A stretch of 64,000 nucleotides of DNA from BOG-908 sp965198825 (GTDB taxonomy: Bacteria; Pseudomonadota; Alphaproteobacteria; Acetobacterales; Acetobacteraceae). This document shows, piece after piece, positions 9,591 through 19,225 of this stretch. The notes under the pieces were generated by a model. The model saw only the letters and a program-made list of their open reading frames with translations. It made no database searches and was not told the origin of the DNA. The stretch is from positions 1-64,000 of the forward strand of contig CBDAQB010000003.1 of the NCBI GenBank assembly GCA_965198825.1. The letters run 5' to 3'. The stretch's first letter is position 1. Every line of letters begins with the position of its first letter. Made by a program: the position numbers and the translations under genes.

Positions 9591-12050
9591 TCAAAAGCTG
9601 TAAGTGCCTTCGAAAAAGAACATGCGGGGTAGACCGGGTTGCACGCTGTTAAACCCCAGGGCTGGACCGGACGCGATACCACCAGCATAATAAGGGTGAT
9701 CGAAAGCGTTACGAAGATATCCGGCAATTGAGAAGTTGCTTTTCTTGATGTTCTCCAAGGCGAGGCGGAAATTAACAAGTCCGTATCCGGGGATGGCCGT
9801 TCCTGGTGAGAGAGTGTTGTTGAGATTGCTGAAATAGAATTTGGACTGCGCAAAGACGTCGGTGCGAAACGATGCGCGGCCATAGTCTCTTGGCAAGTCT
9901 TGGGAGAGTTCGACATAGGCCGAGCCGGACCACTTCGGCGTATCGGCGTAGGGGCCAAACTGCGTCGGCTGACCGAAGACGTTGGTCAGGCCATTCGTGT
10001 AGCGCGCGTCGGTGAACGTCACGCTCAGACCCAGATCCAGCCACTCCCGCGGTCGAACTTCACCGTCCACCTCAAAACCCGAAATCTCCGCTTGCGGAAC
10101 ATTCACCGTCAGGCCAGCGATCGACATCGTCGTCGGATTCAAGACATAGTCGATACGCTGCGCATTGCTGACCCACTGATTGAAAGCGTCCGCGTTCATC
10201 CGGATTGGAACCGAACCAAGATGGCCCTCATACTTGGCACCAACCTCGACGTCAGTGGTCGTTTCGGGATAAAACGCAGCGCCTCCCGTGCTGGCCGTGC
10301 CAGACAAAGGCGGCACCGTCGGGTTGAAGCCCCCGCTCCTGAAACTATGCCGCGACACCACGTAGAGCAGAAGGTTGGGGTTCAGCTGCTCCTGCGCGCC
10401 GAACTGCCAGCTCAGCTTGGTCTCCGACTGCGACAGATTATTCGACAGTCCGGGCAATCCATACACCACAGAACCGGGGAGCTGCTGTTCGGAATAGTCC
10501 TCTCCGGTGTAACGCAATCCGGCAGTGAAGCCCAAACCGCGGATTCCAGTGAGCGAGCTGAGGTCGTAAGTGCCCTGTGCATATCCGGCATAGGATTGCG
10601 TGGGAAGTTTGTAGTAGTAAAAAGCGTTTGTCGCCGGAATGAGCGGTGGTAAACCTAGGATGCTCAGCCCCACTCCGCCGTAGTTCTGCGAGTTCAGGTA
10701 GTAGAAGCCCGCGACGTAATTGAGCTTATCTCCCAGTGTCTTGCCGAGTACCTGCAGTTCCTCAGAGTAATCCGTGGTGTCGTTGTTAAGGCCTTCGTAA
10801 CGCGCTAGCTCGAGAGCGTAAGGCGCTCCTCCCGCGTCCGTGTAATCAACCGCATCAGCCCGATCGAAGCCGAATATGTTCTTTAGCGTAACACCGTCGC
10901 CAAGATCCATTGTGGTGACATTCGACACGATGGTGTTGTCCGAGCGATGCAAGAAGGTGCCGGGGGAATTGACCCAGTTTGGACCATGAAGGGCCTGCTG
11001 CTGCACCGAATTAGCGATCCCTAGCGGATCTGCTTTTGGATTGGCGGAAAGATAAAGTCCATATGCGCCAGGAAAGCCGAGCAGCTTATCAAGGAAAGGA
11101 CTGTAGAACTCTGCGGCAGTGGCATTGAGCGGGACACCGTTGTGTGTGCTACCTGGCTCATACACATTGTAGATTTCAGAGGGCGTGTTTGTTCCACCAG
11201 AATGGATGTAGTCGATCACCGTGGTGTTTTGCAGCCAATCGTTCGGTCTGATTTCGAGGCTGATCCGCCCGGCTTCGTGCAAGACGGTGCCTGGCGTTGT
11301 GTTTGTATACACGTCATTCACGTAGCCGGATCGGTGCTCGTAGTCACCCGAGACCCGCAGCAGGACTTTGTCTGGGATGATGGGAACATTCAAAGCGCCG
11401 AGGGTCTCGGTGTATCCGTAATCACCCGCGCGGGTCGTAATGAAGCCGCCGAAGTCATTTGCCGGTTTGACGCTAGTGATCAGAACGGCGCCGCCAGTGT
11501 CGTTTCGTCCAAACAAGGTACCCTGGGGACCCTTGAGGACCTGGATTGACTGCAGATCATAGAAGGCCGATGCCGAATGGGTGTCGTCCTGCACTTCATC
11601 AAAATAAGGCAAGACGCCTGGCTGTGAGTTGCTGAACACGTCGATCGATTGACCTCGGACTGCGAAGTTCAGCTGATTGGAACTGGTCCCTTGCCTCACC
11701 AGTAGTCCTGACGTCGCGGTCTGTAGGTCAGACTCCGTGGTGATTGCGCGCTTTCTCAGCGCTGCTGTGGTGAGCGCCGTTACCGTGACCGGCGTCTTCT
11801 CGAGCTTTTCGTTACGACGCTGAGCAGTTACGACAATCTGCTCGAGTTGGTTCGACCCCGCCTTTGCCTGAGTTGCCTTGCTCACAGCTCCAGCGGCGGC
11901 ATGCGTCTCCTGGGCAGTGGGAGTTTGCGCTCGGGCTAGCGACGTTGGCAAACCGGCCAAGATCGTACTTCCGACCACGTAGCCAACCATCCTGGACGAC
12001 GCGACTTTGGCCCGATCAGGCCGGCCAGCTGGCTGGCAAATCCTTGTCAT
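9591..12050 (-). CDS. TonB-dependent outer-membrane receptor
   Basis: This 819-residue protein has an N-terminal signal region (residues about 20-41 ending ARAQ), a TonB-box/plug start at QIVVTAQRRNEKLEKTPVTVTAL, a plug with VLKGPQGTLFGRNDTGGAV, a long beta-barrel and a terminal aromatic residue in the final FFEGTYSF. It imports a large or poorly permeable substrate. Its place at the head of the minus-strand catabolic series suggests uptake of the compound degraded by the cluster and not iron, since no siderophore genes are near. A copy of the shared operator motif lies about 230 bases upstream. Confidence 0.95.
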   Translation of the reverse strand: MTRICQPAGRPDRAKVASSRMVGYVVGSTILAGLPTSLARAQTPTAQETHAAAGAVSKATQAKAGSNQLEQIVVTAQRRNEKLEKTPVTVTALTTAALRKRAITTESDLQTATSGLLVRQGTSSNQLNFAVRGQSIDVFSNSQPGVLPYFDEVQDDTHSASAFYDLQSIQVLKGPQGTLFGRNDTGGAVLITSVKPANDFGGFITTRAGDYGYTETLGALNVPIIPDKVLLRVSGDYEHRSGYVNDVYTNTTPGTVLHEAGRISLEIRPNDWLQNTTVIDYIHSGGTNTPSEIYNVYEPGSTHNGVPLNATAAEFYSPFLDKLLGFPGAYGLYLSANPKADPLGIANSVQQQALHGPNWVNSPGTFLHRSDNTIVSNVTTMDLGDGVTLKNIFGFDRADAVDYTDAGGAPYALELARYEGLNNDTTDYSEELQVLGKTLGDKLNYVAGFYYLNSQNYGGVGLSILGLPPLIPATNAFYYYKLPTQSYAGYAQGTYDLSSLTGIRGLGFTAGLRYTGEDYSEQQLPGSVVYGLPGLSNNLSQSETKLSWQFGAQEQLNPNLLLYVVSRHSFRSGGFNPTVPPLSGTASTGGAAFYPETTTDVEVGAKYEGHLGSVPIRMNADAFNQWVSNAQRIDYVLNPTTMSIAGLTVNVPQAEISGFEVDGEVRPREWLDLGLSVTFTDARYTNGLTNVFGQPTQFGPYADTPKWSGSAYVELSQDLPRDYGRASFRTDVFAQSKFYFSNLNNTLSPGTAIPGYGLVNFRLALENIKKSNFSIAGYLRNAFDHPYYAGGIASGPALGFNSVQPGLPRMFFFEGTYSF

Positions 12051-12891
12051 AAGACAGATCCCCCTTATTTTAGCTCTCGGCTGCTCCGAGTTTTTGTTTG
12101 CTGGACGTCAAAAGGTTTACGGCGCTTTCAGGACGGCGCTGGGTATTGACGGTCTAGCCTGAGGCCAGTCGGCAAAAGGCTAAGTCTTCAAGGTTGGCTG
12201 CTCGGCACAATCGGTGCGGCTTAGGCGCGACGCCAACCCACATCATCCCTTTCATGTTTCGTTTTAGGCGATCAAGTCGGTAGGTCACCAAGTGTCTTTT
12301 GTCAATGGCCCTTTGGAGGCCCAGGCGCGGCATGTGCCTAGTCGCCCAAGCTTCTCGTATAGCTGGCCCACTTACTGCCAACGGCAGAGCTTTTCATTCT
12401 GGAACAACCTCCAGGCCATGCTGTTTCAAGCACGGCTGCGCCCGTCGGGTTCATCTCGTGGGGTGCGCAATTTGCTTCTTGCGCCGGGACGTAATGCGCT
12501 GCTGCCTTGTCCACTTCAGCCAGGCTCGACACAGAGGCCTGCCAGCGGTAAGGCAGCGACGGCGCTCTGAGCCGAAAGCATCACCTGGCCAAACAGGACA
12601 GACTTCTTCCAGCACTCGATCGCGAAGCTCAAGATTGACAGCGAGTTTGGGTGCAGCTGCAGGAGTCAAACCGACAATGGAGGCGGCTTGTGCTTCCTTG
12701 ATGTTGGCGTTGCGTCGGCTGATGACTCAGCACATCCGAGGCACGCGAAAACGGTATGCAAAGCGTGTTGTCATTTACGATCATGTTCGCCGGTGACGCA
12801 CGTCGTGTCCATCCCGGCGGCGCCGACGCGATTGAGGTCGCGACTGCTGATAGCGCCTGAGGACACGAGCCACGTCGGCATACGTAAGCGC
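12051..12891. other. gene-poor span upstream of the TonB receptor gene
   Basis: No supported gene is seen in these 841 bases. The longest frame on the plus strand (12299-12796) is basic and low in structure; minus-strand frames are short. The span contains operator copy B at 12282-12296. It may be decayed coding DNA, but no family could be recognised. Confidence 0.45.
12282..12296 (+). promoter_or_regulatory. putative FadR-type operator, copy B
   Basis: The sequence AGGTCACCAAGTGTC is the best copy of the shared motif. On the minus strand it reads GACACTTGGTGACCT. It lies about 232 bases upstream of the TonB receptor start at 12050. The core TTGGTGACCTA is an odd-length dyad of the kind used by FadR-subfamily regulators. 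Confidence 0.45.
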
Positions 12892-14640
12892 CTAGGCTGA
12901 CCGCACCGCCGGTCTCGTATGGAGCTGAAGATAGGACGCATGGGCGCCCCCGGTATGGATGATGTGCCGGCCGCGATTGCTCGACGGAACATTATCCGCT
13001 CCGGGCATCACGCCCCCCAGGAGATGGGTTCCGCTGACGACGAGCCGTAGTTGCTCGCCTGGCTGCAACGCCAATCCGATCGGGAACAGGTCGATGTCAA
13101 TGTCGACGATCTCCCCTGGTGCGAGCTTCTCGACGCGGTCGAAGCTGTGCACGGGTATGGTGTCCGTCGAGCTTGCTGGGTCGAGATGGCGCAAGGAAAC
13201 ACGCAGGCGGCCATTGGAACCTTTGTATTTCAGTATGGCGGCGCCTCGCCGCGTCAGCGCCTGCATTGCGGGGCCGTGATTCGGAACGTTGAACTGCTCG
13301 AGCTGCTCGCCGGCGGCATTGAGCTTCTGCAGGAACACGAAAAGGTCCATGTCGTCGGAACCGTCCGCCTCCACCCACAGGTGCAGCTTCGGGTAACCCA
13401 CGAACTCGGTGGGCTGCTCTATTCGAAAGACGAAGGACGCAACGCCCTCCTCGGACAAGGAATCGTAACTCACGGTGGCGGCAGCGGGCGTCTCGGCCGT
13501 CAGCGCGAGGGACGCGGCGTCCAGGTAGTACTTGACTTCTGACACGTCCTCGGGCGGGAAGGTCCCCGCCGGAAGGTTGATGCGGTCATGGCCCTCGAGA
13601 TCGAGGATCGCGTAGCGCACGGGTGGCGTCTGCTGCCAGCCATTGTCGACGCCCTTGAGGAAGTGATCAAAGAAGCGCAGGTGATCGGCGAGGTTTTCGT
13701 CCTCGTAATAGTCCGGCCACTCCATCGTGTTGTGGATGCGCAGCCACTTCTCCTCGGAGGCGATCCTGCGCCAGCCGCGGAAGGTGCCAGGAGTGTGGAT
13801 GCTGTTCGAATAGCTCGCCACGACGTACGCGGGCACCGTAATCTTCCCGAAATCTGGAACCTTCGTCCGCCAAAAGTCGTCGAATAGCGGGTGGCGCTCG
13901 GCCTCGGCAATAAGATCCTCACGCCGGTTCTTGCCGACGAAGCTCTGCGAGAGCATGCGCGGAAAAGGAAAATCAGGAATCCCGCCGCGCATGACGAGAT
14001 CCCGGTAGATGTCGCTCATGCCTTCCCACGGGGCGATGGCCGCGAGGTGCGGTGGTTGCTCCGCCGCAGCGAACCACTGAGAGATAGCCAGATATGAGTT
14101 CCCGCTCGTGCCGACCTTGCCGTTGCACCACTCTTGAACGCCGAGCCACTCGATCAGGTCATGGTAGTCCTCGCCTTCCTGATGGCTCCAAACGCGGATA
14201 TCTCCCTCGGAGTCGAAAGAGCCACGCGGGTCGGGGTTGCAGATAGCGTAGCCGTTCGCGCACCAGAAAGCCGGATCCGGGCCTTCGAACTTCATCAGTC
14301 CGGAAACCGTGGCGGGATCCATCCCGAGCAACGCGAACAGGTCCATGTATCGCGGCGCGTTTCCCCGGCTCTTGCCATAGGGGCTCCACGCTACGATCAC
14401 CGGCACCTTGTCGGTTCCGGCCGGCCGCAGGACGTCCACGTAGATTTTCACGCCGTCGCGCAGCGTGACAGCGACGTCCTTCTCCAGCACGATGTCCACC
14501 GGCAGCTTCAGAAAGCGTGGCTCAACTTGGAATCCGGCAGGAAGGATGCGTGTGCCCGGTTCGAAACGGCTGAACACACCCTCCTCGCTTGCCGGGTCAT
14601 ATGGAGCGGCGGGAACGAAGACCGGCTCATCAGCTAGCAT
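12892..14640 (-). CDS. CocE/NonD-family hydrolase (X-Pro dipeptidyl-peptidase S15 fold)
   Basis: This 582-residue protein has the N-terminal 'VTLRDGVKIYVDVLRP' and 'PVIVAWSPYGKSRG' segments, the GKVGTSGNSYLAISQW nucleophile elbow (serine in GNSYL), a cap-domain region, and a C-terminal jelly-roll domain ending in THLLGGVMPGADN and ASYLQL. Relatives are cocaine esterase, alpha-amino acid ester hydrolases and X-Pro peptidases. A GGAG site precedes the ATG. It probably cleaves an ester or amide of the substrate brought in by the TonB receptor. It is divergent from a second CocE-type gene, with operator copy C between them. Confidence 0.9.
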   Translation of the reverse strand: MLADEPVFVPAAPYDPASEEGVFSRFEPGTRILPAGFQVEPRFLKLPVDIVLEKDVAVTLRDGVKIYVDVLRPAGTDKVPVIVAWSPYGKSRGNAPRYMDLFALLGMDPATVSGLMKFEGPDPAFWCANGYAICNPDPRGSFDSEGDIRVWSHQEGEDYHDLIEWLGVQEWCNGKVGTSGNSYLAISQWFAAAEQPPHLAAIAPWEGMSDIYRDLVMRGGIPDFPFPRMLSQSFVGKNRREDLIAEAERHPLFDDFWRTKVPDFGKITVPAYVVASYSNSIHTPGTFRGWRRIASEEKWLRIHNTMEWPDYYEDENLADHLRFFDHFLKGVDNGWQQTPPVRYAILDLEGHDRINLPAGTFPPEDVSEVKYYLDAASLALTAETPAAATVSYDSLSEEGVASFVFRIEQPTEFVGYPKLHLWVEADGSDDMDLFVFLQKLNAAGEQLEQFNVPNHGPAMQALTRRGAAILKYKGSNGRLRVSLRHLDPASSTDTIPVHSFDRVEKLAPGEIVDIDIDLFPIGLALQPGEQLRLVVSGTHLLGGVMPGADNVPSSNRGRHIIHTGGAHASYLQLHTRPAVRSA

Positions 14641-15082
14641 GTTGTTGCTCCAAGATCGGGTGCGCGTCAGGCGGTCGATTGATTGGCCGCCAGATCGGTG
14701 CCGGTGGTGATCGTCGGGAGGGGCATGGCAGAGCGGACCCGGCCTCGCCGCACTCTTGACTACAAAGACTTGGTGACCTAGTCAATTCCCGACGATCGGT
14801 CCCGATTGAGACCGAAGGCGGGGACAGAGGCGGCCGACTCGCCAGCGGGGCTTCGAGTGCCGCGTATATGAATTCAGTTCAGGAATTTGTTTCAACCCGT
14901 TTCAACAACTGGCGTATGGGCGACGTTATGCCTCGAGCGGCTGGCGAGCGCAGCGGCCAGGTTGCCATTCTTCAAGATCAAGCCTCAACGAACAACATTA
15001 TTCGTCTTCCGCAGCGCCGCAAGTCACGGAAAGGTAGCCTTGGCTCGTCGGTTAAGGGGGAGAAGATCAAGAGGGAACCCGG
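14641..15082. other. divergent intergenic span between two CocE-type hydrolase genes
   Basis: The span serves as the promoter region for genes reading both ways. It contains operator copy C (14767-14779) and a wider inverted repeat, TTGACTA at 14756-14762 and TAGTCAA at 14779-14785, around it. Short plus-strand frames from 14868 to 15155 overlap the start of the next gene and show no family features. Confidence 0.5.
14767..14779 (-). promoter_or_regulatory. putative FadR-type operator, copy C
   Basis: The plus strand reads GACTTGGTGACCT; the minus strand reads AGGTCACCAAGTC, identical to copy B over 13 bases. It is 127 bases upstream of the CocE-type gene at 14640 and about 300 bases upstream of the one at 15083. 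A TTGACTA/TAGTCAA inverted repeat flanks it. Confidence 0.45.
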
Positions 15083-17330
15083 ATGCTACTCACAGGTGTT
15101 TTCGCGGGGCCGATCGAGGGCTTGCAATACCGGACGCCAAGTTGCCGCGGACTGACGAACGAGCGGGGCGAGTTCAATTACCGGGCGGGCGAACGAGTTG
15201 CTTTCCTGGTTGGCGGCGTCGCCTTCGGTCACGCAGTTGGCTCGCCAAGGATCAACCTGGCGCAAACGGTGAGCCGAGTGGACGGGAACATCCAAAAGCT
15301 GCTCGACCCTGGACTGACCAACATCGCACGCTTCCTTTGTAGTCTGGACAGCGACGGCGACCTGGATGGCGGGATCAGGATCGCGCCTGTAGTGCACGAC
15401 GTCATCCGCGGCCGTTCCATTGACTTCCGGAGGGATGTTTCCTTCGCCGGGCCGCAGGCGGACCACGTCAGCGACTTTCAGAATGATCCAGCCATCGCTG
15501 CGCTGCTCGACGAGCTTGGCCGCGAAGGCGCCTTCACCGACCGCATCCCTCGTCCCCTCTGTTCGGCCGCCGCTGCTCGCAATGAGGTTCGTCGCCACAT
15601 CCTTGGCATCCTGCGCTTCCGGAATGTTAAGATCACCTTGCAGAACGGCTCTCACGTCTACGCGGATGTCTTCCGGCCCGACAAGGACGGGCAGTTTCCA
15701 GTGGTCATGAATTGCGGAGTGTATGGCCGGGCGTTCCATCATCATACCATCTGCAGTGAAAGCGATTTCGAAGCGCACGAGGAGGAGGAGGAGCGGTACT
15801 TCCAAGGGAATGCCGACGGCCTCATCTTTGAGAACCATGAGACGGTGAACACCGCCGACTGGGTCCCCCACGATTACGCCGTCGTCCGGGTCGACGGGCC
15901 GGGCACAGGCAGAAGTCCTGGCAGGCTTGCACCTTGGGGCTTCAGCACGGCTGAGGCCTTCCGTGACTCGATCGATTGGGCGGGCGTGCAGCCGGTCAAA
16001 CGGTAACGTAGGCCTATGGGGCATGTCCTACTACGCGATGACCCAGCATGCGGTGGCCAGTCTTCATCCGTCGCATCTCAAGGCGATGATCGCGATCGGC
16101 ACTGACGTCGATCTGTATGAGGAGGTGGCCTACACGGGCGGTATCCTCAACGACGAGTTCTTCGGTTTCTGGTTCAGGGGGGGCGTCCTTCCCGCTGTTT
16201 GCGGTGAACCGGACTTCGTTGATTTCATGGCGTTAGCGCGAGCAGCGCCGTTCAAGGATTCCAACCTGCCGGCGATCTTCGGACCGAAGTCTGAGGTTCT
16301 GATGAGCCCCGACATGAGCGGCGTGACTGTTCCGTTGTGGGCAGTGGCCTGCACCACCCACCCGGCCCATTTCCATCACGTTGGCGCCAGTGAAGCCTAT
16401 CTAAACACAAGAACGGCTGCGAAGAAGATCGACTTTTGGGAAGATTGGTTCACCAGGTCCTACTCACAGGCCGCCGTAGCCGACCATAGGGCCTTCTTCG
16501 ATCACTGGTTGAAGGGTGTCGAGAACGGCATAATGCAGAAGGCGCCCGTTAGGCTCGACATCCGTGGTGGCGATGGTTGCTCCTATCTCTTGGAAGCGAA
16601 CGCTTGGCCGATCGCGGAGACCACCTATGTGAAATGGTTCCTAGACGCCGCACCATCGGACTGGGCGGGAGACGGACGGCGCAGCGACTTTTTGCGCCTG
16701 TCGTCGATGGAAGCAGACCAGGCAAACTGCGCCGAATATTCGGCCGAAATACCGGTTGAAAGTCGCACCGGCCCCCCGACTCCGGCTACGGCGATGCTCG
16801 CCTGGCAGACGGGGGTGTCCTTCATCGGTGAGCCCCTCCGCGAAGACATGGTCTTTGCAGGATACAGCAAGGCTAAGCTATGGGTATCTTCCACTAGCAA
16901 GGACATGGACATTTTCATCGCTTTGCGCATCTATGACGAGCAAGGCCGGGAGGTGAATTATGTCGGAGCTTCGACGATGGGCATGCCCACAACGCACTTT
17001 CCACTTGCAAAGGGTTGGCTGAAAGTCTCGCATAGGAAGATCGATGCGTCGCGTTCGAACGGTTACACGGTCAAGCACACGCACCTGAAGGCCGACTATG
17101 CGCCACTCGAGGACGGGGAGATCGTTCCGGTCGAGATTGAGATCATTCCCAATACGGCTCTGCTACGGAAGGGGCACCGCATTCGTGTCGACATTCAGCC
17201 GTTCGATGGATTCCATCATGGAACGCGGCATGCTTACGACGCATCCTATCACGACCAAGCACGAAACGTGATATACACCGGACCTGACCACCAAAGCTAC
17301 GTCCAGTTGCCGATAATACCGGCACCGTAG
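15083..17330 (+). pseudogene. CocE/NonD-family hydrolase with an extra N-terminal surface-protein-like domain, frameshifted
   Basis: Two frames join near 15985-15995. The first (from 15083) has about 170 residues resembling the GLxYxTxSxxGxTxxxGxFxYxxGExVxFxVG repeat domain of bacterial surface and lipoproteins: VFAGPIEGLQYRTPSCRGLT, then GEFNYRAGERVAFLVGG and DSDGDLDGGI. It then enters a CocE-type hydrolase (NGSHVYADVFRPDKDGQFPVV). The second frame supplies NGNVGLWGMSYYAMTQH with the nucleophile serine, and the rest to 17330. At the join the family expects QPWSNG; the DNA reads CAGCCGGTCAAACGG, consistent with loss of two bases or gain of one. Composite length is about 748 residues. It is either a recent pseudogene or a sequencing error. 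Confidence 0.8.
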
Positions 17331-17418
17331 CGTTTGCCCCGACGGGGAAATCCGTCAGACCCTCAAGCGAGTCGACCACTGCTGCCCTTGCAGAATTTTG
17401 AACGATTGATCAGGTGAT

Positions 17419-18249
17419 ATGAGGACCCGAGTAGCCGCGAATGCCTTGACACACGTCGAGCCGACCAAGCCACGCCGGCGCGTGAAAATCGTCGATGAGA
17501 TCATCGAGACACTACGCCAGGACATCGTCACTCGCCGGCTGCCGAACGGCGAACGTCTGCCCAACGAAAAGGAGCTGTCGGACCGCTTCGGTGTGAGCCA
17601 GCCGACAGTGCGGGAGGCCATGCGCGCGCTCGAGACGCTCGGGCTCGTGGAGATCTTGCACGGCAGCGGATCATACGTACGAAGTCAGGGCGATTATGCT
17701 CTCGCGTCGGCTCTCCAGACGCTCCTGCAACTTCAGAACGTCGGCATTATGGAAGTGCTCGAGGTAAGGCAGGTCTTGGGTCGCTACTCCATCGAGGCCG
17801 CAGCCTTGAACGCGACTGAAGAGGACATCGATTCAGTTGCCGCATCACTCGTTCCGTTCGAGCGCCCTGCGGAGCTGAAGGACATAGATAGGGTCATCGA
17901 ATGCATTCTTGGATTTCAGCGGGCGGTTTCCGCCGCGTCACATAGACCGCTACTTCACTCCCTGGAGTCGTTTCTCCTCGCCCTACTCAATGAGGTGCAG
18001 GTCAACTCCCTAACGAGTCGCACCATCCGGTTTTGGCGGGCTAGAGCATTGGAGTTCCAGCCGCACCGGATCGCCATACTGGCTGGCATACGTTCCGGAA
18101 ACCCAGTGACGGCGCGCAAGGCGATGGACTGTTACTTCGAGGCACAACGCGCCCTCTTCGAACATGATAAGTCCCTGAGGTCAGTTGACCTCTCCAGCCA
18201 ACGGTTGGTGACAATCGTGTCAGACATGGTTCGTCAGTCGAAGGAATAA
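17419..18249 (+). CDS. FadR-subfamily GntR transcriptional regulator
   Basis: This 276-residue protein has an N-terminal winged helix (residues about 22-95) with the signature RLPNEKELSDRFGVSQPTVREAMRALETLGLVEILHGSGSYV (read in parts) and a helical FCD effector domain after it. FCD regulators usually bind organic acids or acyl-CoA compounds and lose DNA affinity on binding. It lies inside the catabolic cluster, just after the second CocE-type gene and in the same direction. Five copies of a FadR-like dyad occur in intergenic spans of the same cluster, which makes it the likely local regulator. Confidence 0.9.
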   Translation: MRTRVAANALTHVEPTKPRRRVKIVDEIIETLRQDIVTRRLPNGERLPNEKELSDRFGVSQPTVREAMRALETLGLVEILHGSGSYVRSQGDYALASALQTLLQLQNVGIMEVLEVRQVLGRYSIEAAALNATEEDIDSVAASLVPFERPAELKDIDRVIECILGFQRAVSAASHRPLLHSLESFLLALLNEVQVNSLTSRTIRFWRARALEFQPHRIAILAGIRSGNPVTARKAMDCYFEAQRALFEHDKSLRSVDLSSQRLVTIVSDMVRQSKE

Positions 18250-18361
18250 GCCCCCTCTGTTTCCCTGCTTTGTTGCGCATCAGTTCAGGGAGACGATGCA
18301 TGTCAAAGAAAGGCGCTTCACCGGCAAGCTGATCGCTTAGGCACGTGTGGTGCCACGCGGA

Positions 18362-18895
18362 TCACTCGGCCGCCTGTCTCCCACCGAAGCCCGCAACACG
18401 ACGTTGACTTGGGTCGGTACCATCGCGCCGTGCCGCCGCATCGGGATGATCATCGAACCAGCCCTCGAGTGGGTATTTGTACATCCAATCAACGAGCAAC
18501 TCCCGGCGGGCGATCAACCAGACGCCGTCACGCTGCTCGAACCTGTCGAGATACCGTGCCCAAAGCTTCACGAAGCTGCCGGTCCAATGATGCTTGTCAG
18601 ATCCTTGGTGATCGGCATGCAGGTAAGTCTCGACGTAAGCTACATCCGGCCCGTCGAACTCTATCAGGCTGTTCCCGAGAAAATGCTGGGTTCGCACAAA
18701 GCGCGGCATCTCGTTGGTCAGGAATTCGAAAAATCCGTCAGCTGTCCCAACGTGCAGGCTCTTAGGGAATTGGATCCATGCGTCTTTATGGAAAGCGCCG
18801 CGCACCAGATCCATATCGACGCGATCGAGGCCGCGACAATAGCGCAGCAGCACGTCGTGGATTTGCGTCCGGGCGCTCAGTTCCTCGAGAGTCAT
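18362..18895 (-). CDS. SnoaL-like / NTF2-fold polyketide-cyclase-type protein
   Basis: This 177-residue protein begins MTLEELSARTQIHDVLLRYCRGLDRVD, the typical SnoaL_4 start with a helix followed by the pocket, and continues through AWIQFP, FFEFLTNEMPRFVRTQHFLGN and a 'RYLDRFEQRDGVWLIARRELLVDW' sheet. Such proteins are isomerases, dehydratases, cyclases or ring-hydroxylating dioxygenase small-subunit relatives. No dioxygenase large subunit is near. GAGGGAAGC precedes the ATG. Operator copy E lies 69-83 bases upstream, so it probably belongs to the same regulon. Confidence 0.82.
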   Translation of the reverse strand: MTLEELSARTQIHDVLLRYCRGLDRVDMDLVRGAFHKDAWIQFPKSLHVGTADGFFEFLTNEMPRFVRTQHFLGNSLIEFDGPDVAYVETYLHADHQGSDKHHWTGSFVKLWARYLDRFEQRDGVWLIARRELLVDWMYKYPLEGWFDDHPDAAARRDGTDPSQRRVAGFGGRQAAE

Positions 18896-18963
18896 GCTTC
18901 CCTCACGTTCTGTCTTGCTTTGCCGTCAACTGATAAGGTCGCCCAACGGCATCGTCAATCACC

Positions 18964-18978
18964 CAGTGACATGGTGTC
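18964..18978 (+). promoter_or_regulatory. putative FadR-type operator, copy E (weak)
   Basis: The sequence CAGTGACATGGTGTC keeps GTGAC and GTGTC at the same spacing as the other copies, matching copy D at 11 of 15 positions. It lies 69-83 bases upstream of the SnoaL-like start at 18895. Confidence 0.3.
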
Positions 18979-19183
18979 TTTCGCCAAGAAATCCGAAAGG
19001 CCTCTCTGGCGACACGTTCACACTACGCAAGGCACGGCCATCGAGCGGCAGGCCCATTTTTCAGCATAACAGCACCTAAGGAGAGCGGGTTGCGCTCTGG
19101 TAAACGTGTCAGCAGGTGTTACCCCTAGAAGGAGGTCGGAAATGGCACGGCACCAAGCAAAACCAGACGTTGACAGACTCGCC

Positions 19184-19198
19184 AGGTGACTTAGTGTC
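19184..19198 (+). promoter_or_regulatory. putative FadR-type operator, copy D
   Basis: The sequence AGGTGACTTAGTGTC matches copy B at all but three positions. It ends 27 bases upstream of the GTG start of the flavin reductase gene, a position where a bound repressor would block transcription. Confidence 0.42.
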
Positions 19199-19225
19199 CT
19201 CCGCTTGTAGAGGGAGACGAGCTCG

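Larger units (their letters stand above)
18896..19225. other. divergent intergenic span with two operator-like copies
   Basis: This span separates the SnoaL-like gene (minus) and the flavin reductase gene (plus). It holds two motif copies, E at 18964-18978 and D at 19184-19198, one near each gene. No open frame in it has family character. Confidence 0.5.

Noticed and set aside
12299..12796. 165-residue plus-strand frame upstream of the TonB receptor
   Set aside because: Rich in Arg, Ser, Cys and short repeats of basic residues; no structure, no ribosome site and no neighbours that would fit.
17412..17426. AGGTGATATGAGGAC at the start of the FadR-type regulator gene as an autoregulatory site
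   Set aside because: It matches the motif at only about nine of fifteen positions and overlaps the ribosome site, where AGG is expected anyway.
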